A DNA stretch of 64,000 bases. Origin: Rutidosis leptorrhynchoides. Its lineage: Eukaryota; Streptophyta; Magnoliopsida; Asterales; Asteraceae. The stretch spans positions 223,087,501 to 223,151,500 of the forward strand of contig NC_092338.1 in NCBI RefSeq assembly GCF_046630445.1, in the 5' to 3' direction. The translations under genes were made by a program, and so were the position numbers. Position 1 is the stretch's first letter. Each line of letters starts with the position of its first letter. Shown one piece after another: positions 1 through 12,339 of the stretch. A model generated the notes under the pieces. The model was not told where the DNA came from, made no database searches, and saw only the letters and a list, made by a program, of their open reading frames with translations.

Positions 1-146
1 TTTAAGTGTTTTTATTACATCTTGTTGTTTTCTCTTACATATATTCCCTACTACTTGTTGTGTGAAATTTGCGCATTTATTAAACAATTTATAACTTATT
101 AGCACCATAACTCTTCAACTAATACTGTTTTTATGTATTGAAGATC
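1..146 (+). other. E1 leader just upstream of gag
   Basis: This short AT-rich stretch precedes the gag ATG at 147. In E4 the matching place separates the extra coiled-coil ORF from gag. I see no reading frame here, and whether E1 also has an extra ORF cannot be seen because the window starts here. Confidence 0.4.
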
Positions 147-3100
147 ATGGCTCAATCAACTCATGGTGCTAACACTCTTCCAAACGTCAAAGTGACACCC
201 GCACAATTTCAATAACTGCTTGCTGCCGCCCAAGGCAACAATAATCAAGGGAACAATCAAGGGAATCCACCTACATCATGCACCTACAAGGAGTTCATGA
301 ACTGTAAGCCTCCATCCTTCAATGGGAATGAGGAAGCAGTTGAGCTAACTCATTGGTTTGAAAAAGTCGAATCAATCTTTCGTATTTGTAACTGTGCGGA
401 AGCCGACAAGGTGAAGTATGCCACTCACACACTAGGTGGCCTTTCCTTGACTTGGTGGAACGCTTATGCCCAAACTGTGGGGCTAGATGTTACTAATGCT
501 ATTACATGGGCTGTTGTAAAAAGAATGATGACGGATAAGTTTTGCCCAAGGAATCAAATTCAAAGGCTAGAAGTGGAGTTTTGGGAATTGAAGGTCAATG
601 GTACTAACATTGAAGCTTATACCAACATGTTTATAGAGTTGGTTTCCTTGTGCCCAGATATGGTACCAACTGAACAAAAGAAGATTGAGCGGTACATAGA
701 AGGTCTTCCTGATGAGATTCAAGGAAACGTTATTGCTGCTAGTAAGGAGACCTTGGATGCGGTGATACTTATGTCTCAAAATTTGATGATGGCTAAGAGG
801 AGAAAGGCCGCGGCTAATAAACAAGCCGAGGCTAAGTCTAGTGAGGGTAAGTGAAAGTTTGAACCATCTTAAGGTTCAAGTCAAGGTTCAAATAAGAAAG
901 CTGCAGATAGTTCTAGAAGTGGTTATGCTGGGACAAAACCACAATGTAATTGTTGTGATAGGCATCATAATGGGAAGTGTATGGCTCATTGCACCAAGTG
1001 CAAGAAGATTGGTCATATAGCTAAGTATTGTAAAGTTCCCACTACAAAGGCAAACGCTTTTGTTCCAACTTGCTATGATTGTGGAGAAGTTGGACATTTC
1101 CGCAATCAGTGTCCAAAGAACAAGGGTAACAATGGTAATGCTAAGAGTCGTGCTTTTGTGATAACTGTCGAAGAAGCCCGTGAGGATGATGAAGTGATAA
1201 CGGGTACGTTTCTTGTTAACAACATCTATGCTACTATTTTATTTGATTCTGGTGCCGATAGAAGTTATGTGTCTACTGAATTTTGTGCCTTATTCACCGA
1301 AAAACCACAAGCCTTAGAAATTAAACAACTTATAGAAGTAGCTAATGGTAAGGTTATGAAAGTAGACAATGTGTATAAAAACTGTGATATGATCCTAGCC
1401 GATAAACACTTTAAGATCGACCTTTTGCCAGTCGTGTTAGGAAGCTTTGACGTTGTTGTAGGAATGGATTGGTTATGCCCGTTAAGAGCTGCAATCATGT
1501 GCTATGAGAAAACCATAAACATCCCTCTAGAAAATGGTGAAACCCTAATCGTTCAAGGAGAGACAAGTGGTTCTAAACTAAATATCATCTCTTGTATCAA
1601 AACCCGCAAATATCTAATGAAGAGATATCAAGCTATCTTAGCTCATGTTAAGAAAGTCGAACTGGAAGAAAAACGTATTGAAGATGTACCGGTGGTTAGA
1701 GACTTTCCCGAAGTATTTCCCGAGGAACTCCCTGGTCTCCCTCCTCAACGACAGGTTGAGTTTCAAATTGATTTGACACCCGGTGCTGCACCTATTGCAA
1801 AGGCACCATGCCGACTAGCTCCATCCGAAATGAAAGAATTATCTATCCAACTACAAGAACTTTTGGAGAAAGGTTTCATTCGTCCTAGCTCGTCTCTGTA
1901 GGGAGCACCTGTTCTATTTGTCAAGAAGAAAGATGGCACGTTGAGAATGTGTATTGATTACCGAGAACTCAACAAGCTAACCATCAAGAATCGTTATCCT
2001 CTGCTGCGCATTGATGACCTGTTTGACCAACTGCATGGGTCAAGTATTTATTCGAAGATTGATCTTAGGTCGGGTTATCATCAATTGAGAGTCAAGGAAA
2101 CTGATGTTTCTAAGACTGCTTTCCGAACTCGCTATGGGCATTATGAGTTTCTTGTCATACCTTTTGGTTTAACCAACGCTCCTGCTGTATTCATGGATCT
2201 TATGAACCGTGTATGCAAACCCTATCTTGATAAATTCGTGATTGTTTTCATCGACGATATTCTAATTTATTCCAAGAACGAGAAAGAACATGAGCAACAT
2301 TTGCGATTGATTCTAGAGCTCTTAAAGAAGGAACAATTGTATGTCAAGTTCTCTAAATGTGAATTTTGGTTGCGAACCGTACAATTTCTCGGACATGTAG
2401 TTGATAGGGAAGGAATACATGTCGATCTCACTGCTATTCAGAATTGGGATGTACCTAAGAGTGCGAAACATATTCGCCAATTTTTAGGACTTGCTGGTTA
2501 TTACCGAAGATTCATCAAAGATTTTTCTATTCTAGCCAAGCCTCTCACTAAGCTAACTCACAAGGGGAAGAAGTTTGAGAGGTCTGAAGAACAGGAATCT
2601 GCTTTTAAGGTTCTAAAAGATAAATTGACCACAGCCCCGATTCTATCACTACCCGATGGCAATGACGATTTTGTAGTCTATTGTGATGCCTCGAATCAAG
2701 GTTTCGGATGTGTCTTAATGCAACGTAACAAAGTTATAGCTTATGCATCTAGACAATTGAAGAAACATGAGAAGAACTATACCACGCATGACCTGGAGTT
2801 AGGAGCTGTGGTATTCGCATTGAATATGTGGAGACATTATCTCTACGGGATTAAATTCACGGTGTTTACCGATCATAAGAGTCTTCAACATATCTTTGAC
2901 CAGAAGCAACTGAACATGAGACAAAGGCTTTGGGTCGAGTTATTAAATGACTATGACTGTGAGCTTAAATATCATCCCGGTAAGGCGAATGTAGTTGCCG
3001 ATGCCCTTAGTAGAAAAGATCGTGTCAAGCCGATCCGAGTCTGAGCTTTAAACATACGTATTCGTACGAATCTTACATCTCAAATCCGTGAAGCACAACT

Positions 3101-4526
3101 TGAGGCATTGAAGGAAAAGAATGTCCAACTCGAGGGACTTAAAGGTCTCATAAAGCAACTTGAACTTAAGGGAAACGGAATAAGGTATTTCAATAACCGA
3201 ATCTGGGTCCCAATCTTCGGAAATCTTCGAGAACTAGTCTTGGATGAAGCACATAAGACTAGGTATTCTATTCACCCGGGCTCTAGTAAAATGTATCACG
3301 ATGTGAAAGAGTTTTATTGGTGGCCTAATCTTAAATCTGATATTGCTGATTATGTGAGCAAGTGCCTTACTTGTTTGAAAGTTAAGGCCGAGCATCAAAA
3401 GACGTATGGTTTACTTCAACAACCGGATATTCCGCAGTGGAAGTGGGAATGTATCACTATGGATTTCATCACCAAGTTGCCTAAGACTTCAAACGGCAAT
3501 GATACAATATGGTTCATAGTGGATCGTCTTACTAAATCTGCACATTTCTTACCGTTCAAAGAAACCGACAAAATGGAGAAGTTGTTACAACTTTATATCA
3601 AAGAGATTGTCTCACGTCATGGGGTCCCTATTTCAATCATATCAGATCGCGACAGTCGATTTATTTCTAGAATTTGGAAAACTTTACAATCTGCTCTTGG
3701 AACTCAACTCGATATGAGTACTACTTATCATCCGCAAACCGATGGTCAAAGTGAGCGAACCATTCAAACATTGGAAGATATGCTTCGTGCTTGTGTTATC
3801 GATTTTGGCAAAGGTTGGGATAGACACTTGCCTTTAGCCGAATTTTCTTACAACAACAGTTATCATTCAAGTATTAAGGCTGCACCTTTTGAAGCCTTGT
3901 ACGGATGAAAATGTAGATCTCCACTATGTTAGGATGAACTAGAAGATAGACAAATAACTGGTCCAGAAATCATTCATGAAACAACCGAAAAGATCGTTCA
4001 AATTAAGAAACGGTTAGAAACTGCCCGTAGCCGACAAAAGAGCTATTCTGATATTTGTCGGAAAGATTTAGAATTCCAAGTTGGTGACAAAGTCATGTTG
4101 AAAGTATCCCCTTGGAAAGGAGTCGTTCGTTTTGGTAAACGAAGCAAACTAAGTTCCCGTTTTGTTGGACCTTTCAAGATTATCGAAAGAATTAGTCCCG
4201 TGGCTTATCGATTAGAACTACCTGCCGAGCTTAGTAAGGTACACAACGTGTTTCACGTCTCAAATCTGAAAAAGTGTCTTGTTGATGACACAGTCGTTAT
4301 TCCTTTGGATGACATTCGCATTGATGAAAAGATGCATTTCATCGAAGAACCAATTGAGGTCGTTGATCAAACCGAGAAACGCTTGAAACAAAGCACTATA
4401 CCTATTGTTAAAGTCCGTTGGAATTCGCGACGAGGCCCCGAGTATGCCTGGGAATGTGATGACCAAATGAGACGGAAATATCCCCATCTCTTCTCAACCG
4501 CAGGTGCGTCCGAGAAGTCCACTTAA
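147..4526 (+). pseudogene. E1 gag-pol polyprotein, broken by seven in-frame stops
   Basis: This is a degenerate polyprotein closely like that of E4. In order I see: retrotransposon gag (from about 300); three zinc knuckles (about 945-1115, the first spaced CX2CX3HX3C, the others CX2CX4HX4C); aspartic protease with DSGADRSYV (about 1245); reverse transcriptase with the YxDD-box variant FIDD (about 2250); RNase H (YCDAS near 2685); integrase with WWPN, DRDSRF and [10 protein letters not shown]; and a chromodomain-like tail ([18 protein letters not shown]). One frame stays open in register throughout. Stops lie at 213 (TAA), 852 (TGA), 870 (TAA), 1899 (TAG), 3042 (TGA), 3906 (TGA) and 3930 (TAG). 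A 3-codon in-frame deletion lies near 2428. The start at 147 is chosen because it matches the E4 start context. It cannot make a full product. Confidence 0.93.
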
Positions 4527-4545
4527 AACTTCGGGACGAAGTTTT
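4525..4545 (+). other. Post-stop hairpin of E1
   Basis: The arms AAAACTTCG and CGAAGTTTT flank a GGA loop. The gag-pol stop codon (4524-4526) overlaps the base of the 5' arm. The same structure recurs at the end of E2, E4, E5, E6 and E7. In E5, E6 and E7 the arms read AAATTTCG and CGAAATTT, a compensating C-G to T-A change. Confidence 0.75.
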
Positions 4546-4549
4546 TATT

Positions 4550-4564
4550 AACGGGGAGGTACTA
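4550..4564 (+). promoter_or_regulatory. E1 polypurine tract (plus-strand primer)
   Basis: AACGGGGAGGTACTA directly precedes the LTR start TGACAACCC. Its position and purine content match the primer for plus-strand DNA synthesis in LTR elements. Confidence 0.75.
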
Positions 4565-4896
4565 TGACAACCCTCAATTTTTCTTTTCATTTCTGCTATA
4601 CCTATTATTTCTGTTCTATTAATAGGACTTTATGTACTCATAAACTTTGTTTAACAACCGTTGATTGAATGTTAACTTTTGATCGATATTTCATGTTATG
4701 TAAAGTTTATGTTTTTGTGTATTATCTCTATTATACAAACTATAAATATATACTAATACTTAATAGTGTTATTATATAAACTATAAAAATTAATACAAAT
4801 AAATTGGAACTTAAGACAACTAATGCAAGATTAGGGACTAAAAAAATAAAAAATAAAAAAAATGTATCTAAATAAATGTAACCCTAATATTTACAA

Positions 4897-5007
<111 letters not shown>

Positions 5008-5200
5008 TAATATATATAAAAGAAAATATATATAATACAAATAAATAAGTAAAAAGCCGTATATAAAAAAAATAAATAAGATCATAAGTATCTGGTATCA
5101 ATCGGCTGTAGGAGTTAGTGACTTCATCCATAAGTTTCAAAGCCTAGTTAAACTCAAATTAATCATATAATCATAGTGCCATTAGGAGACTCCAACAATC

Positions 5201-5208
5201 TATATAAA
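5201..5208 (+). promoter_or_regulatory. TATA box of the E1 LTR promoter
   Basis: TATATAAA is followed after about 30 bp by a C/T-rich stretch typical of a transcribed leader. The same arrangement is seen in the E4 LTR. The site is inferred from the motif and its place in the LTR. Confidence 0.55.
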
Positions 5209-6227
5209 CCATCGTGATTATCCAAGATTAATCACCACAATAAACCCTGCATTCAGTCGACATATTACCTGCATTCCCTCAGTTTTTTTTTGTCGATCTT
5301 ATCTCCTGCTTTCCATTAGTTTTCTGTCGACATTCTATCCTGCTTTCCCTCCATATTCAGTCGATTGAAACCTCCACACAAACCCTTCTGCAATCCAGTC
5401 CCAGTTATCATCATCATTCGCCTGTGTTGCTGCATAGTTTCTGCTGTAAGTTTGTTTCTTTTTCCTACTATTTTAGTCGATCCATAACAGCTCTTTTTGG
5501 TTGATTATTTGTTGATTGTTTCCTGTCTTTCTGTTGATCATAGAAGCCCAAGAAGAACCCCTTTTTGGATCGGCATTCCTGCTGCTACTTCCTGGTTTCT
5601 GTCGTGATCATTCTGACCCAAAACAGACTCCATATTGGGTCGTGATCTTGCTGTGTTGCTGCTGCTTGCTTTCTATTTTTCTGTACGCACCATTGTCATC
5701 ATCATTCTTGATCATTAAACCCTAAGGTATCCTAATAATCCTAGTGATCTTGTCTTTATTTAATTACACATAAGTATTGCTAGGTATTATGTTAAGTATA
5801 ATATTGAAGTATGAATAATAAGGTTTAAAGTTTATAAAGATTTATGAATTGTTGTAAGGTTAATTATTATGATTATTGAAAAGGATTATGATCAAGTATT
5901 ATAATTAGTTATTAATAGTAGTTATGATTTTATGTAGTAACTAGATTGTGATAATGATAAAAGATGTATGAATTATAATTATGGAGTAATAAAGTTAAGT
6001 AAGTTTAATGAAAGTTGATTAGTAATAACATGTATGATTAAAAAGTAATAACATGTATGATTATGGTGATGATGATTAGGGTTAATGAATGAAACTATTA
6101 ATTATGAAGAAAAGTTATGATTTTATGTGAAGAGTTATGAATTAGTTAGTAAAGGTAGATAAAGATTTTGATTAATGACATAACTAAGGTTGTTAGGATT
6201 AAAAGATTAAAAGAAGATTAGGGTTAG

Positions 6228-6232
6228 AAGAC
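6228..6232. repeat. Target-site duplication of E2, left copy (AAGAC)
   Basis: AAGAC immediately precedes the E2 LTR and is repeated exactly at 14543-14547. Confidence 0.9.
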
Positions 6233-8483
6233 TGTAACGTCCTCCCAATAGGGTCTGGAAGGAACGTCACTAATATCAAAACATACCAACATATTATAAT
6301 AAACGAGAACAATACTAAATGATGAATTTAACTTTAATGAGTACGCAGCGGAAAATGAAATGTCGTTACAATGACAGGAATAACAATAACGTAAATGTTC
6401 ACATGCAGAAGTAATAAATGCGATATCTCTTGATCCTATGTCCAAGTAGCATCACATACGCTGTAAGTATAAGAGCTTGAATCAAACAGCACCTGAGACA
6501 AAACATGCAAAAGTGTCAACCAAAAAGGTTGAGTGAATTTCATAGGTTTAACAAAAAGTTTGACCGTTTTTTTTAGACCACAAGATTTAGTTTATAAAGT
6601 TAATCTCCCGCAGGATCAAAAAGTTATGCCAATGCGTGATATTTAGACTAAATGTTCAAGTTTGCCCCATGACAAGTTGTGTCTGTCCTTGTCGGTTTAA
6701 TTTCATTATTAATTAATACAAAGACTTAGTCAAATGTATCGGGGACGTTACTCCCGATAGGCCTATCCCCAATAATTAAGAATGCCGCAGCAATTAAAAA
6801 TATCACAGTAGGGACTTAGTCGGACATAGCCGGGTATAGCATAGTTTTAACAGTTGGTACTGATATTTAGACTAGACTTTCAAGTTTGCCCCGTGACAAA
6901 TTATCGTTCATACTTGTCGGTTGGGGACTTGCTGGTCATAGCCCAACATATCACAGTTTAGTAGTTTGGTACTTGTGTCTAAGTTGTAAAAAGTAAAAAC
7001 AGCATGTGTCTCACCCCAAAAGTAAGTAAGTTTGCTAGCAATAAAGAGGGGCTATGAATTCACCTTAGTAAGTAGAGAGAGAGAGAGAGAGTTATTCCTT
7101 GGAATAGAGGGTTGAACGAGTGAGCAGGAAAGTCAACCTATTGACATTTAAGAGTAGTTAAGTGTTTTGCCCATGTTTAAGTTTAAGTATGTATTTAAGT
7201 ATAGTTTGTTTTACTAAGTTTCTATTCCTAGTAAGTTACTATTTTTATAAAGTTTCCATTTTTAGAAAGTTTCTTATTTTACTAAGTTTCTATGACTAGA
7301 GAGTTTCTACTTTTATCAGTATTTTCCATTTTAGGATATTTGCCGTATTAGATAAGCTTCCAATCACCCCTTTCCCTTCGAATGGCTAATTTAGATCTAG
7401 GGACTTGAGCCATAGAACCCTTTAAATCGGAAATCCAAACCCTCTGCCTAGAATCTCATAGAAACCATTCGTCAAGAAAGTTCGAAGATCTATACATCTC
7501 TCTAATACATATCCCAAAATGTTTTTATGTTACAATATAAGTAGTAGATTATAGGTGCTAGTAATAGTAATAGTGTATACATGTTATTTATTTTATTTTT
7601 AATTGCATATAATTTATAACATTATTTACATTTTTCGGTAAAAATAATAACCGAAGTAAAAAGTAAAAAGTAAAAAAGTAAAAAGTAAAAAGTAAAAAAA
7701 TAAAAAGTAAGAAAAGAATACTTACTAGTAGTAATTCTTCAAAGAGAGAATGAGAGAAATTTTGGTGTGAGTTTAAATGAGAAATGAGGGGTATTTATAC
7801 TTGAAAAAAATTAGGTAAAAAGAATAAAATAATTAAAAGAAAAAGAAATATTTTAATTCTTAATGGGATTTTAAAATTAAAAAGTATTAAATATTAGGTC
7901 ATGGGATAATGCATAAAATAAAATAATAAAAGTAGTTTTTCCATTACAATTTTTAATTAAAAAGTAATTTTTTTATTTTTTTATTTTTTTTCATTTATTT
8001 TAAGGATATTTTTATAAATAAACAAATTGGTTTAATACTTTTCCAAGAATATTTGTCAATAATATTTTATTTTATTTTATTTTTATTTTTTTATTTAATT
8101 AATAAATACAAATTTTGCATAAAAATAATAAATAATTCGGTATTTTGTATTTTTAATAATAATTATGATTTTAATTATTAAACTATAGTTTTAGTAAGTT
8201 TGTAAATATTATTACATTTATATATAATTGGATTTATTATATAGTTAAATATATAATACATTAACTAAATAATAAAAGTGATACAAAGTTTATATACTTA
8301 GTTAAATTATGTCAAATTATATAAATTAATAATATATTATTTATTTAAGCGTACATTGTTGACTAAAAATTACTATTCGGTCAATATTTAATTGTATATA
8401 ACAACCCTTAATACATATAGTCAGGCAGATAACCCTAGGGTTAATTCAGTAAATTTAGAAGTCGAAAAGTGAGGGTTGTTACA
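6233..8483 (-). repeat. E2 3' LTR
   Basis: It runs on the plus strand from TGTAACGTCC to GTTGTTACA. It matches the 12340-14542 copy, with a longer GA run at 7074-7091 and about 40 bp near 7500 absent from the other copy. A TATA-type box (TATAAATA on the minus strand) lies at 7792-7799, and a U-loop hairpin copy at 6516-6532. No gene lies in it. Confidence 0.92.
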
Positions 8484-8498
8484 GTACCTCCTCGTTAA
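8484..8498 (-). promoter_or_regulatory. E2 polypurine tract
   Basis: Read on the minus strand this is TTAACGAGGAGGTAC, directly before the LTR start TGTAACAACCC. Confidence 0.7.
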
Positions 8499-8500
8499 TA

Positions 8501-8521
8501 AAAACTTCGTCCCGAAGTTTT
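8501..8521 (-). other. Post-stop hairpin of E2
   Basis: The arms AAAACTTCG and CGAAGTTTT close a 3-base loop. The expected gag-pol stop TAA (8520-8522) overlaps the arm, as in E1 and E4. Confidence 0.7.
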
Positions 8522-11167
8522 AGGTAGACTTCTCGGATGCATCAGCGATTGAGAAGAGATGGGGATATTTCTATTTCATTTGGTCTTCACGTTCCCAGGT
8601 ATACTCGGGGCCACGTCGTGAATTCCAACGGATCTTAACAATAGGTATGGTGCTTTGTTTTAAGCGTTTAGTAGATTGGTCCATGACTTCTACGAGTTCC
8701 TCTATGAAGTGCATTTTATCATCAATGCGAATGTCATCCAAAGGAATAACGAGAGTGTCATCAGCGAGACACTTTTTAAGATTCGAGACATGAAATATGT
8801 CGTGTACGCTGCTAAGTTCAGCAGGTAATTCTAATCGATAAGCCACGGTTCCGATCCTTTCAGTAATCTTGAAGGGTCCAACAAAATGCGGACTTAGTTT
8901 GCTTCGTTTACCAAAACGAACAACGCCTTTCCAAGGGGATACTTTCGACATGACTTTGTCACCAACTTGGAATTCCAAATTTTTCCGACCTTTATTAGCA
9001 TAGCTCTTCTGTCGGCTGCGGGAAGTTTCTATTCGTTTCTTAATCTGAACTATCTTTTCGGTTGTCTCGTGTATGATTTCAGGACCAGTTAACTGTCTGT
9101 CCTCTAATTCATCCCAGCACAGTGGGGATCTACATTTTCGTCCGTATAAGGCCTCAAAAGGTGCAGCCCTAATACTTGAGTGGTAACTATTATTGTAAGA
9201 GAATTCAACCAAAGGAAAATGTCTATCCCAGCCTTTGCCAAAGTCAATAACACAAGCGCGAAGCATATCTTCCAATGTTTGAATGGTTCGTTCACTTTGA
9301 CCATCGGTTTGAGGATGATAAGCAGTACTCATGTCGAGTTGAGTTCCAAGAGCAGTTTGTAAGGATTTTCAGAATCTGGAAGTGAATCTACTGTCGCGAT
9401 TGGATATGATTGATATAGGAACACCATGACGAGAGACAATTTCTTTGATATACAGTTGTGACAATCTCTCCATCTTGTCGGACTCCTTGATCGGTAAGAA
9501 ATGAGCAGATTTAGTAAGACGATCTACTATGACCCATATAGTATCATTGCCACTAGAAGTCTTGGGCAATTTAGTAATAAAGTCAATAGCGATACATTCC
9601 CACTTCCACTGTGGAATATCGGGTTGTGTCAACAGACCAGAAGGCTTTTGATGTTCAGCCTTGACTTTCAAACAAGTGAGACACTTACTAACATAAGTAG
9701 CAATGTCAGCTTTCATATTAGGCCACCAGTAGAATTTCTTCACATCGTGGTACATCTTACTGGAACCCGGATGAATAGAATACCTAGTTTTATGCGCTTT
9801 ATCCAAGACTAGTTCACGGAGATTACCGAAGCGAGGAACCCAAATTATATTGCCAAAGTACCGTGTACCATTAGCTTTCACTTGGAGTTGGTTCTCGAAA
9901 CCGGTAGGTCCTTCACCTTCGATAAGTGTTGGTTTAATAGCTTCCAGTTGAGCTTCGCAGATTCGTGATATAAGATTTGATTTGATTTTCAGGTTTAAGG
10001 CACGAACACGTTTAACATCGTCTTTTCGAGTAAGGGCATCGGCAACTACATTTGCCTTGCCAGGATGATATTCCATCTTACAGTCATAATCATTCAATAA
10101 CTCAAGCCATCGGTTTTGCCTCATATTCAGCTGTTTTTGATCAAAGATGTGTCGAAGACTTTTATGGTCAGTGTACACCGTAAACTGGGTACCATATAGA
10201 TAATGTCTCCATATCTTTAATACAAATACCACGGCACCTAACTCAAGGTCGTGTGTGGTATAGTTCTCCTCGTGCTTCTTCAACTGTCTAGATGCGTAGG
10301 CAATAACCTTTTCACGTTGCATTAAAACACAACCAAAGCCTTGCTTTGAGGCATCGCAGTAAACAACAAATTCGTCGGTACCTTCGGGTCAAGATAAAAT
10401 CGGGGTTGTGGTCAATTTCTCCTTCAGAATCTTGAAGCAGATTCCTGTTCTTCGGACCACTCAAATTTCTTTCCTTTTTGAGTTAGCTTTGTGAGAGGTT
10501 TAGCAAGGAGGGAAAAATCTTTTATGAATCTCCGATAGTAACCAGAAAGTCCCAAAAATTGACGAATATGCTTCGCAGTCTTTGGTATCTACTAATATCA
10601 AGTTGATCGTTTTTCTTCTTGCATTTGGGTTTTTGAACAGATAGTTTGAGAGTTTTCTTTGAATCACTTTCTATTCCATACGTCATGATATTGGAAATTT
10701 TCTATGAATTACCGTAATATAATCACGTTGGCCACCGTCATTATATTTCACTAATTCATATTTCCATTCCAATGTCACTCCATAAGCTCAGGATATAATA
10801 AATGATGATTTCTAATATAGTGTATTAAGGATAGCAGTAATCTTAGTTGGATCGACAACATGTCGGTTTTAAGCCAAAACTTGCACCTGGAAAAGTTTGC
10901 GTAGAGTTGTTCTTCTTCTTAAGAATGAATTTGCAAATGTTGCTCATGTTCTTTCTCACTCTTGGAGCAGATCAAAACGTCATCCATGAAAATAGTTACG
11001 AACTTGTCGAGTCATGGTTGGCTAGTTTTAAGTTGCAGTCTTTATAGACTTGGTCAACTTTCATACCTTTGAAAGTTATGGAAGTTGTGAAAGTTATGAA
11101 ATGGATGTGGTCAAACGAGAAAGTTATGAGACATCGTGGTAAGAGTTGGTGCAGTTGGACGAACCAT
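8520..11167 (-). pseudogene. E2 gag-pol remnant (deleted, frameshifted, stops)
   Basis: Reading the minus strand, the gag ATG context survives at 11167, but only scraps of gag, protease and early RT follow (about 11160-10830). RT resumes at the LGLSGYYRRF block (about 10560), then come RNase H, integrase ([27 protein letters not shown]) and the chromodomain-like end. Damage seen: a missing base near 10435, stops at 10389-10391, 9369-9371 (TGA) and 8571-8573 (TAG), and a 240-bp unrelated insert at 10591-10830. Compared with E4, roughly 0.8 kb is lost between RT and protease and roughly 1.2 kb between protease and the gag start. Confidence 0.9.
10591..10830. other. 240-bp foreign patch inside the E2 RT region
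   Basis: The E2 and E4 sequences match up to GGTATCT at 10590 and again from ATAGCAG at 10831. E4 has about 11 bp between these points, E2 has 240 bp of unrelated sequence. No flanking duplication is visible, so it looks like filler from break repair rather than a transposon. On the minus strand it has two adjacent open stretches of about 30 codons with coding-like composition, one with LKLSVQKPKCKKKNDQLDIS. I do not recognise the source. Confidence 0.6.
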
Positions 11168-11384
11168 GATTCTTCACTACATAAGGGTGTATAGAAGTTT
11201 GATAAATCTGATAGGTTATAAGTTTGAAGAATTTTTAAGCAGGATAAAGATGAATATGATATGAACGAAACACTTTATATTATTAAGAACAAGGCATTAA
11301 ACAAGCCTTTTTTATTACACGATTTGGAAATAGAAATAGTTTAAGGCATAGCCTTTACATAGATAAGAAATTTGGAAAACTAAA

Positions 11385-12126
11385 TTAGGAAATATTAAGA
11401 TTGAAGTAGTCTTCATATCTCTTCTTCTCGTCCTCAACCTTCTTCATAAACTTCTCAACTTTCTCATTCTTCGCCTTTTGTTTCTCATGCAGGAATTTGA
11501 GATTATCATAAAGATTAGAAACACCATTGTTGATTACATGGTACTTGTGGTCCCTCATAGAAAGTTGATTATTCACGCGGTTTTCCTCCATCTTCAATCT
11601 AAAGTCAACATCTTCTTTTAGGTAGGAGAGAGATTGCTTCCCCCATCGGGAATTTCTTGTAAGGGTGCAAACTAAAGTCCACATCGGTCATGGGATAAAA
11701 CAAATGTATGTATATAATCTCTTTCTTTAGCTCAGCATTTTTCTCCATGAGCTTCTTGATCGCTAGGTCTTTTTCCTTCATTTGAACATCGATCCTTGTA
11801 ATATCGCGAATTAGGTCATCGGTAGTTTTTCGCAGATTCATGAGCTCGTACTTGGTATCAACTTCATCGTAGGAAGGAGATCAGAATCTTTTCTTTGACG
11901 CCCCAGTTTCTTTAAGAGATTTCCTTTTGTCTTTATTCCTCGGGGTTGTATAGTATTCAGGAGACCCATGTAACTTTAGAGTAGTATTTGGGCTATAATT
12001 TGGTGAGGAAGGACCACCAAAGCCATAAGGTGGACTTTGGACTGTTCTTTCTGTGGAAGACCTTTCAGTATCTTTTTCGGTTGGCTTGAAAAGATTCATT
12101 TTGGTCGTTTGATGATAATTAGACAT
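11385..12126 (-). pseudogene. E2 extra ORF upstream of gag, broken copy of the E4 coiled-coil ORF
   Basis: Two open pieces in different frames (12126-11881 and about 11841-11385) together match the 219-residue ORF of E4: an SPxYSPN-type proline/serine-rich N-terminal part, a GSPxYYxTPR motif, a K/R-rich stretch, then a charged heptad-like part (RWGKQSLxYLKEDVD, KxKNEKVExFMKKV). The start MSNYH at 12126 matches MSSSN of E4. A frame break near 11870 and another near 11650 inactivate it. It sits between the primer site and the gag start, the same place as in E4. Confidence 0.75.
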
Positions 12127-12324
12127 CCTAACATTAGGAAGGAGATTTTGATCAGTTTTAGGATAGGATTGTAAGGCATATGTTTTAAGATTACAAGGCA
12201 ATCCTAAGTGCTTTAAAGTCTAAGGCAGGAAAGGTTATAGTTTCCTAGATTGCTAAGGCACCCTAGCTAACAAGTAAGGCACACATAAAAATGCAATACT
12301 GGTTCTCTATAACAGTCTGGTTAT

Positions 12325-12336
12325 GCTCTGATACTA
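12325..12336 (-). promoter_or_regulatory. E2 primer-binding site (initiator tRNA-Met)
   Basis: The minus strand reads TAGTATCAGAGC, 1 mismatch from the usual TGGTATCAGAGC complement of plant initiator tRNA-Met. It lies 3 bases inside the 5' LTR. Confidence 0.75.
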
Positions 12337-12339
12337 ATC

